Source of the DNA: Bacteroidota bacterium
Lineage (GTDB): Bacteria; Bacteroidota; Bacteroidia; NS11-12g; UBA955
Direction of reading: 5' to 3'
NCBI GenBank assembly: GCA_013205405.1
Contig: JABMMZ010000022.1
Span: 1 to 46,105 of the forward strand
Length of the DNA: 46,105 nt
The notes under the pieces were generated by a model. The model was not told the DNA's origin and ran no database searches. It saw nothing but the letters and a program-made list of their open reading frames with translations. Positions 38,951-46,105 of the stretch are shown here, piece by piece. The translations under genes and the position numbers were made by a program. The number at the start of each line of letters is the position of its first letter. The first letter of the stretch is position 1.

Positions 38951-39023
38951 GGACTCGTGGCTTAATGGATATAGCACTTGACTACGGATCAAGAGGTTGG
39001 GGGTTCGACTCCCTCCGAGTTCA
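38951..39023 (+). tRNA. tRNA-Arg (anticodon ACG)
   Basis: Acceptor GGACTCG/CGAGTTC; anticodon stem CTTGA/TCAAG with loop CTACGGA; T-arm GGGGG-TTCGACT-CCCTC; CCA not encoded. Confidence 0.95.
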
Positions 39024-39029
39024 CTAATT

Positions 39030-39066
39030 AAAAATGACTTTGCATAATTGTAAGGTCATTTTTATT
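39030..39066 (+). terminator. Terminator after tRNA-Arg
   Basis: aaaaatgac (39030-39038) / gtcattttt (39055-39063) plus T-rich tail. Confidence 0.65.
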
Positions 39067-39260
39067 TTGTGCCAATACTTACTACAAAACAGTCCAATAC
39101 ACTTTGAAATGTTGAAATGGAAAATGCTTATAGATTTGTTGTTTAGTCTAATTATAGTTTAGTGAAAGATTGGACTAATAAAGAATCCGTATAGATATTA
39201 TTAAAAATTATCCTGCTTTAATTTCAAAATATTTGGTTTAATTTAACTTAATTTGCACCT

Positions 39261-41033
39261 ATGAGAAACATTTTTTTCATTCTATTTATTTTTTTAAATA
39301 TAACAATGGAAGCCACAACAATTAATTATAAAATTTCGGTGCTAAATCCCAATACACATTATGCCAATGTAGAACTTGAGATATCTGATTTTGCAAGTAA
39401 AACATTAGAATTTAAAATGCCAGTGTGGACTCCCGGAAGTTATATGGTGCGTGAGTTTGAAAAAAATGTTGACAGAGTAACCGCATCAAATGAAAAGGGG
39501 GCTATTGAGATTTCAAAAACAGATAAAAGTACTTGGAAAATATCAGACACTAAAGGAAGTAAAAAAATAGTAATTAGCTATCCTATTTATTGTTTCGAAG
39601 CCAGTGTTAGAACATCTTATATAGATTCTGAACATGCATTTTTCTTGCTTACAAGTTGCCTTATGTATTCAGAGGGTATGACAGCTAATGGAGGCTCTAT
39701 TACTCTTGATTATCCTAAAACATGGCAAAAAATTTCAACTACATTAAGTTTATCAAAACCTAATGTTTATAATTATGCAAATTATGATGAACTTGTAGAT
39801 TCGCCAATAGAAATAGGCAATCATACAGAAATTAGTTTTACTGTGCAAGGTGTTCCACATAAAGCCGCTTTGGTTGGATTAAACAATTGCCCAATTGAAA
39901 AATTTACTACAGATATTACAAAAATATGTGAAACTATGAGTGCCATAGTTGGAAAGCATCCTTGTAAGGAATATTTATTTGTTATACACCATTTAGAAGA
40001 AGGTGGTGGCGGTTTGGAGCATGCCAATAGCTGTGTTGTGCAAATACCTCGTTTTAATTATACAAAGCCTGATAAATATATTTCCTTTTTAGGATTGTTG
40101 GCTCACGAATATTTTCATTTATGGAATGTTAAACGTATTCGTCCTATTGCCTTAAATCCTTTTGATTATAGCAAAGAGAATTATACCAATTTGCTTTGGG
40201 TGGCCGAAGGAATAACAAGTTATTATGATGAATTGGCATTATACCGTGCTGGTTTTTGGACCAAAACCCAATATTTAGATGTATTAGCAGGTGGTTTTAA
40301 CTCTACTCAAAATAGAATAGGCGCAAAAGTACAATGCCTTCACGAAGCCTCTTTTGATGCATGGATTAAGGAATATCGCCCAACAGAAAATAGTATAAAT
40401 AGTAATATTTCTTATTATACAAAAGGTGCCATTATAGCTGCTATATTAGATATGGAGATAGTAAGTGCTACCAATGGCAGCAAGCATTTAGATGATTTAA
40501 TGCAATATTTGTATAATGAGTTTTATATCAAACAAAACAGAGGTTTTACAGATAAAGAATTTTATGAGTCTATAAATGTAGTGGCTGGCAAGCCAATAGA
40601 TATGAATGAGTGGGTGTTAAATACCAATAACGAATCTACTTTTAATAAATGGAATGCAGTACTTGATAAAATAGGATTGAGTTTGGAAAATAAACCCAAT
40701 ACTTCTGTTACCTATACTGGTATAAATTTAGAATTAAAGGGCGAAAAACAATTGGTAAAATCTGTAGACGCCAATTCTCCGGCCATTCAAGCGGGACTGC
40801 AAGCGGGAGATGAGCTCATAAGTATCAATAATTTACGAGTTAAATTAAATTTTGAAGAATTGATTAAAACACAATTTCAATTGTATGATTCTAAAAGTAC
40901 TTTTGAAATTATTTACAGCCGGGCAGGAATAGTTTATAAAACAATTATTAGTGCTACACTTTCACCAAAAGTAAATTATAGTATTAAGGAGTTGAAACCT
41001 AATGAACTGCTAGAAAAATTTTTAAGAAAATAA
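39261..41033 (+). CDS. M61 family metallopeptidase with C-terminal PDZ domain
   Basis: 590 aa; LLAHEYFHLWNVKRIRP (HExxH), LLWVAEGITSYYDEL, SPAIQAGLQAGDELISIN. Confidence 0.93.
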   Translation: MRNIFFILFIFLNITMEATTINYKISVLNPNTHYANVELEISDFASKTLEFKMPVWTPGSYMVREFEKNVDRVTASNEKGAIEISKTDKSTWKISDTKGSKKIVISYPIYCFEASVRTSYIDSEHAFFLLTSCLMYSEGMTANGGSITLDYPKTWQKISTTLSLSKPNVYNYANYDELVDSPIEIGNHTEISFTVQGVPHKAALVGLNNCPIEKFTTDITKICETMSAIVGKHPCKEYLFVIHHLEEGGGGLEHANSCVVQIPRFNYTKPDKYISFLGLLAHEYFHLWNVKRIRPIALNPFDYSKENYTNLLWVAEGITSYYDELALYRAGFWTKTQYLDVLAGGFNSTQNRIGAKVQCLHEASFDAWIKEYRPTENSINSNISYYTKGAIIAAILDMEIVSATNGSKHLDDLMQYLYNEFYIKQNRGFTDKEFYESINVVAGKPIDMNEWVLNTNNESTFNKWNAVLDKIGLSLENKPNTSVTYTGINLELKGEKQLVKSVDANSPAIQAGLQAGDELISINNLRVKLNFEELIKTQFQLYDSKSTFEIIYSRAGIVYKTIISATLSPKVNYSIKELKPNELLEKFLRK

Positions 41034-41071
41034 AATTCTTTATTCAAAGCATTTTAATTCTCTTTTTTTCA

Positions 41072-41079
41072 TACTTTTG
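41072..41079 (+). promoter_or_regulatory. -7 box TACTTTTG upstream of dnaX
   Basis: Exact TAnnTTTG, 23 nt before the TTG start. Confidence 0.5.
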
Positions 41080-41102
41080 CAATCCTATTTATTTATTAAA
41101 GT

Positions 41103-42817
41103 TTGGAAAATTTTATAGTATCTGCCCGTAAGTACCGCCCCTCAATATTTAACGATGTTGTAGGACAAGCACATATTACAGGTACTCTTTTAAATGAAAT
41201 AAATAGCGGGCATTTAGCACAAGCATTTTTATTTACAGGCCCTAGAGGTGTGGGTAAAACCACCTGTGCGCGTATTTTGGCTAAAGTTATCAATCAAAAG
41301 GAAGGCGATAACCCAGATATGGATTATGCTTTTAATATTTTTGAATTAGATGCGGCAAGTAATAATTCTGTAGAGGATATTAGAGCTTTAAATGAACAAG
41401 TAAGAATTCCACCACAGGTTGGTAGTTATAAAGTTTACATAATAGATGAGGTTCATATGCTTTCTACACAAGCTTTTAATGCTTTTTTAAAAACATTAGA
41501 AGAGCCACCAAAGTATGCCATTTTTATTTTAGCAACTACCGAGAAACATAAAATATTACCAACTATATTATCACGTTGTCAAATCTTTAATTTTAAACGA
41601 ATACAAATTAAAGATATGGTTAATCACCTTAAAACTATTGCTGAAAAAGAGAATATTGAGGTTGACAATGAATCATTACACCTAATTGCCGAAAAAGCAG
41701 ATGGTGGATTAAGAGATTGTTTGTCACTATTTGATCAAATGGCAAGTTTTTGTAGCGGTAAAATTACATATGAAAAAGCAGTTGAAAATCTTAATATTTT
41801 AGATAGAGATTATTATTTTAAAATAACAGATTCATTGCTGAATCAGAATATTGCAGAGGTGCTTAATCATTTTGATGAAATTACAAACAAAGGATTTGAA
41901 GGTCAATTATTTTTGAATGGCTTAAGCGAGCATTTTAGAAATTTAATGGTTTGCAAAAACTCTGAAACCGTGCATTTATTAGATGTTGGAGAAAATCATA
42001 AGGTGAAATATGACGAGCAAAGTAAATTGGTAGATTTATCATTTCTTTTAAATGGATTGAATATTAATAATCAATTTGATATTGAATATAAAAATAGCAG
42101 AAACCAACGCTTGCATATTGAATTGGCACTAATGAAATTATGCCACATACGCAGCATGCTAAATAATGCTACAACCTTAGAGGAATTAAAAAAAAAAGTG
42201 ATGAATATATAGCAGCTAAACTGCTTGCTAAAAATACTAAATCAATTCCAGTAGTTTCTAAGCATTTATTAAAAGAAGAGACGTTAGCTGATTCAAACTT
42301 TTCATTACCTAAATTACCCAAAAAAGAGACCTTACCTCCCATATTACCTGCAATTCAATTGGCTATTGCAGAGATTATAGAACACTCGGATGAAATGGCC
42401 TTAGAAGAGGAATTAGTTGCAATGGAAGTGGCCGATGAAGATTATAAAGTAGACGCAAAAATATTTCCTACACTTACCTTAGAAAATGCTAAAATTGCAC
42501 TAACAGAATTTTCAGATAAACAAACTCCTGCTTTAAAAACACTGCTTAAAATGGTAGATTTTGAAATAGAAGGGAATAACCTAGTAGTAAAGCTCTCTTT
42601 GCAGCAAATGGAAATGACAGATAAAATAAAAGTAGAATGGCAATCTTTTTTACGTCAATATTTTAATTTAAAAAATTTATTCCTTTTAATAAAAGAAAGT
42701 GAAGATGAAATAACCACCCGCAAAGCATACACAGCAAGAGAACAATTGGATGAAATGTTAATAGAGAATCCTGAATTAATGAGTTTTATTCAGAAATTTA
42801 ATTTGAAGTTAAAATAA
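41103..42817 (+). CDS. dnaX: DNA polymerase III subunit gamma/tau; frame 0 ends at 42212 (369 aa), continuation in the -1 frame from the A10 tract to 42817 (about 571 aa)
   Basis: VSARKYRPSIFNDVVGQAHITGTL, FTGPRGVGKTTCARILA, FELDAASNNSVEDIR, IIDEVHMLSTQAFNAFLKTLEEPP. The -1 frame is open from the A-run: KSDEYIAAKLLAKNTKSIPVV...MAIAEIIEHSDEMALEEEL...FNLKLK. Confidence 0.92.
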
Positions 42818-42948
42818 TACCGATACGGTTTCTGTATTAGCCAATTTATCGCTGCGCTCAAATTAGACTACACAACTACTCTGACGGCATTTACCACTAC
42901 AACATTTCAAAACAGTTTTTTTGACTATTTTAAAATGAGTATTGGTAT
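42817..42948. repeat. Intergenic segment bounded by near-perfect inverted repeats, MITE-like candidate
   Basis: ATACCGATAC (42817-42826) versus GTATTGGTAT (42939-42948), 9/10 inverted match; interior more GC-rich than the surrounding spacer. Confidence 0.4.
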
Positions 42949-43030
42949 AAGTTAAAACCACCTTTTTAGTTGTCAAAATATAGAAGAAATTTTTATTTAA
43001 GAAAATAGCCTTTTATTTGTACTATAATTA

Positions 43031-43771
43031 ATGTCCATTTCTACTATTATTATAGCCAAAAACGAAGCAGAAAATTTAAAAATTTCGTTGCCAAAGCTAC
43101 ATTGGTGCAAGGATATTGTCCTAGTAGATGATAACAGCACAGATGAAACTATAAAAATAGCAGAACAGTTTGGTTGCAGAGTCTTTACGAGAATATTTGA
43201 TGGATTTGGTACACAAAAACAATTTGCAGTAAGCCAGGCGTTAAATAATTGGGTTTTGAATATAGATGCTGACGAAGTGCTAACGGATGAATTGATTGAA
43301 GAAATACAAATATTAAAATTAAACAATGAAATATCGGGCTACGAATTACCTATTCGTCATGTATTTTTAGACAAAATATTTAAGTATGGCAAGGAAAGTA
43401 GATATTACCATTTGCGTTTATTTAACAAATTAGAAGGTAATTTTGATTCGGCAAGTGTACACGAAAAAGTTATTTTAAAAGGCAATGTCTTAAAATTACA
43501 AAATGTTATTTTACACAATAGTTACAAAAATTTAGATCATTATTTCGAAAAATTTAATCGTTATACCAGCATTGGTGCCGAAAAGTTAAAAGAAAAGGGA
43601 AAATCAAGAAATCTTTTGATGAGTATAGTTAGTTTTCCTATTTATTTTTTTAAGCATTACATACTTTATAGAAATTTTTTGAATGGTAAGGCAGGCTTTA
43701 TTTGGAGTTATTTAAATGCTTGGTATCATGTAGTAAAGTATTTGAAATTAAATGAATTAAATAATAAGTAA
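43031..43771 (+). CDS. Glycosyltransferase family 2 (WaaE/LgtF-like)
   Basis: 246 aa; STIIIAKNEAENLKISLPKLHWCKDIVLVDDNSTDET, NIDADEVLTDEL. Confidence 0.9.
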   Translation: MSISTIIIAKNEAENLKISLPKLHWCKDIVLVDDNSTDETIKIAEQFGCRVFTRIFDGFGTQKQFAVSQALNNWVLNIDADEVLTDELIEEIQILKLNNEISGYELPIRHVFLDKIFKYGKESRYYHLRLFNKLEGNFDSASVHEKVILKGNVLKLQNVILHNSYKNLDHYFEKFNRYTSIGAEKLKEKGKSRNLLMSIVSFPIYFFKHYILYRNFLNGKAGFIWSYLNAWYHVVKYLKLNELNNK

Positions 43772-44481
43772 TGACGAAACTTACTGTTTTAATGTATCAT
43801 AAAATAGCAAAAAATCACACTGATTTTTTAACTGTAGATACTACCTCACTTGTTAATCAATTAAAGTGGCTAAAGACGAATTATAATTTTATTAAGTTAA
43901 GTGACTTAGTGGCTCATATTGAAGAAAAAAGACCTTTCCCAGAACGTTCAATTTTAATAACTTTTGATGATGGTTATGAAAACAATTACGACTATGCATA
44001 TCCTATTTTTAAGGAACTCAATATTCCGTTTTGTATTTTTTTAGTAGGTGATTTTATTGGGAAAAAGGTAAACTATGATGGAGAGGAACAATCATTTCTT
44101 AATATTAATCAGTTAAAGCAAATGAGCGATATTGTAGAGTATGGTTTTCATAGTGTCCAGCATAAGAACATTATGCAAATACCATCTCGCGAATGGGCTG
44201 AAGAAGTAAATGAAGGTGTAAAAGTATTAAGGCAAATGTCTATACAAATTCAAAATATTTGGGCGTATACTTATGGGAGCTTTCCTAAAAAAAATAGAGT
44301 AGCATTTAAACAATTGCAAACTATTTTTAAATCAGAAAGTATTGTCGGAGCTCTTAGAATTGGCAATAGAAAGAATAGTACACCATTAAAAAACCCATTT
44401 GCCATCCAACGCATTGATATAAGAGGAAATGATAGTTTTTTAAAATTTAAATGGAAAGTATGTTTTGGCAAAATTATTTAA
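43771..44481 (+). CDS. Polysaccharide deacetylase family protein
   Basis: 236 aa; LMYHKI, ILITFDDGYENNYDYAYPIFKE, YGFHSVQHKNI; start overlaps previous stop (TAATG). Confidence 0.9.
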   Translation: MTKLTVLMYHKIAKNHTDFLTVDTTSLVNQLKWLKTNYNFIKLSDLVAHIEEKRPFPERSILITFDDGYENNYDYAYPIFKELNIPFCIFLVGDFIGKKVNYDGEEQSFLNINQLKQMSDIVEYGFHSVQHKNIMQIPSREWAEEVNEGVKVLRQMSIQIQNIWAYTYGSFPKKNRVAFKQLQTIFKSESIVGALRIGNRKNSTPLKNPFAIQRIDIRGNDSFLKFKWKVCFGKII

Positions 44482-44533
44482 TAACTCCATTTTAAAAATA
44501 AATTACTTATCGTTGTATTCATAATACCTAACT

Positions 44534-45937
44534 ATGCAAGAGATTATTCTAGATGACGATGTTGTAAACTTATCGAAAGATAATTTAACGCCTAATCCTA
44601 AAAATGTAAAGAAAGTTACCAATGCTTGGTGCATGTACGATTGGGCCAATAGTGTTTTTCCATTAACCATTACTTCAGCTATTTTTCCTATTTATTGGAG
44701 TAGTCAAACGCCTAAAAATGTTGAAATATTAGGCACTATCTTAGAGCATTCTACACTTTATAATTATTGCCTAAGTTTCGCGTTTTTAATAATTGCACTT
44801 ATTAATCCTATTTTAAGTGGCATTGCAGATAGTGCAGGAAATAAAAAAAGCTTTATGGCAGCTTTTGTTGTAATAGGTTGTATAGGTTGTTTTGGATTAA
44901 GTTTTTTTGATAGTCAGCATATTGGAATTGGTGTTTTAGCATTTATTATTGGCACTATTGGCTATGCAGGTAGTATAGTTTTTTACAATGCATACCTACC
45001 CGAAATAGCTACTAACGATCAATATGATAGAATAAGTGCCAAAGGTTTTAGTATGGGCTATATTGGGGCTGTAATTTTATTGGTTTTAAATTTATTAATT
45101 ATACTAAAACCAGAAATTTTGTTCGATGTTCAAAGTAAAGTAGATAGTATTTTGCAAGAACAAATAGGATTAAGTGAAAAATTGGCCTTAAAACAAGCTA
45201 AGGCTTTTTATGCAGGCTCTGCTAGTAGATTAGCGTTTTTTACTGTTGGTATTTGGTGGCTTGGATTCTCTATGATACCTTTTTATTATTTACCTAAAAA
45301 TAGGTTAAAGAATAGCACAATTTCTATAACAAAGGGTTATCACGAATTGATGAAAGTATTTAAACAAGTCAGAAATTCGGGTGCTATTAAAAAATATTTG
45401 GGCGCATTTTTCTTTATCAGTATGGGTGTTCAAACTGTAATGTATGTGGCGGGTTTATTTGGTGTGGAAGAGCTTAAGCTACCCAGTGAAAATTTGATTG
45501 CTACTATTTTAATTATACAACTGGTAGCTGTTTTAGGTGCTTATTTATTTTCATTGTTTTCCAAAAAATTTGGTAATATAAATGCCTTATTAACCTTGGT
45601 TGGAATTTGGATTTTGGTATGTTTTGCAGCCTTTTTCGTATACAGTGTTAACGAGTTTTATGCCTTAGCAGGGGCAGTAGGTATGATAATGGGAGGTGTG
45701 CAAAGTTTGGCGCGTAGTACCTATGCTAAAATTATTCCTCAAAATACATTAGACACTGCATCATATTTTAGTTTTTATGAATTTACAGAAAAAGTAGCCA
45801 TTGTAATAGGTACTTTTAGTTTTGGTTTCATTAATCAAATTATGCACAGCATGCGTTATTCTATTGTTTCTTTAGTGGTGTTTTTTGTTGTTGGGTTTAT
45901 ATTTTTGTTGAGCTGCAGGGTTAAGGCTAGGGTTTAA
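44534..45937 (+). CDS. MFS transporter, UMF1 (Atg22-like) family
   Basis: 467 aa, about 12 TMs; AWCMYDWANSVFPLTITSAIFPIYW, GGVQSLARSTYAKIIP. Confidence 0.9.
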   Translation: MQEIILDDDVVNLSKDNLTPNPKNVKKVTNAWCMYDWANSVFPLTITSAIFPIYWSSQTPKNVEILGTILEHSTLYNYCLSFAFLIIALINPILSGIADSAGNKKSFMAAFVVIGCIGCFGLSFFDSQHIGIGVLAFIIGTIGYAGSIVFYNAYLPEIATNDQYDRISAKGFSMGYIGAVILLVLNLLIILKPEILFDVQSKVDSILQEQIGLSEKLALKQAKAFYAGSASRLAFFTVGIWWLGFSMIPFYYLPKNRLKNSTISITKGYHELMKVFKQVRNSGAIKKYLGAFFFISMGVQTVMYVAGLFGVEELKLPSENLIATILIIQLVAVLGAYLFSLFSKKFGNINALLTLVGIWILVCFAAFFVYSVNEFYALAGAVGMIMGGVQSLARSTYAKIIPQNTLDTASYFSFYEFTEKVAIVIGTFSFGFINQIMHSMRYSIVSLVVFFVVGFIFLLSCRVKARV

Positions 45938-45990
45938 ATTTAATTTATGGCTGCTTCTAAATTCATTTCAATAGATTAAAAAAAATCCCT

Positions 45991-45998
45991 TAATTTTG
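45991..45998 (+). promoter_or_regulatory. -7 box TAATTTTG, 4 nt upstream of ATG 46003
   Basis: Exact TAnnTTTG. Confidence 0.55.
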
Positions 45999-46002
45999 TT
46001 TT

Positions 46003-46105
46003 ATGTTTTCAAGAAAAAAGATATTTATTTTATTATGTTTACTGGGCACTGTTTTCGCCTTTAAAGCTACTGATGATTATTTTGAGGTTTCAAAAAATAT
46101 AGAAA
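46003..46105 (+). CDS. N-terminal fragment of probable S41 (CtpA-like) peptidase, truncated by window end
   Basis: MFSRKKIFILLCLLGTVFAFKATDDYFEVSKNIE...; the signal peptide plus DDYFEVSKNIE resembles Bacteroidota S41 peptidases. Confidence 0.55.
   Translation, partial: MFSRKKIFILLCLLGTVFAFKATDDYFEVSKNIE

Noticed and set aside
42359-42817. Independent 152-aa gene as listed in the ORF track
   Set aside because: The same frame is open back to the dnaX A-run; it is best read as the tau-like C-terminal part of dnaX, and the listed start is an internal TTG.
1-46105. CRISPR arrays, prophage modules, restriction or toxin-antitoxin systems, intact IS elements
   Set aside because: No regularly spaced repeats, cas genes, transposases, phage structural genes or TA pairs were recognised in the sequence or ORF translations.

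Overview
A 46.1 kb AT-rich window with Bacteroidota character: TAnnTTTG -7 boxes, type IX secretion (T9SS) C-terminal domains, PorZ and PorV-like proteins, and a SusC/RagA-type TonB receptor. Most of it is chromosomal housekeeping and envelope genes: waaA, a GH3-family protein, a cyclophilin-FKBP fusion lipoprotein, HIT, greA, a three-gene TBDR / giant secreted protein / PorV-like locus, a 2-hydroxyacid dehydrogenase, recO-porZ, an RND/MMPL transporter, LOG, GT1, CPBP and LuxE/PaaK-like genes, an APC permease split by a frameshift, clpX-clpP, an S46 peptidase, mlaF-mlaE-like ABC genes, an SDR, a T9SS cargo, tRNA-Arg(ACG), an M61 peptidase, dnaX, GT2, a polysaccharide deacetylase, a UMF1-type MFS transporter and the start of an S41-like peptidase. 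I saw no CRISPR array, prophage or intact IS element. The strongest observation is dnaX. Its frame-0 ORF stops right after the clamp-loader core, immediately past an A10 tract, and the tau-like C-terminal part continues in the -1 frame. Other leads are the TBDR/T9SS/PorV-like locus of unknown function, a GC-rich inverted repeat whose second arm abuts the serA-like start codon, an inverted-repeat-bounded intergenic element after dnaX, and many -7 promoter boxes within a few nt of start codons, which implies leaderless mRNAs. All calls come from reading the sequence and ORF translations; no database search was run.
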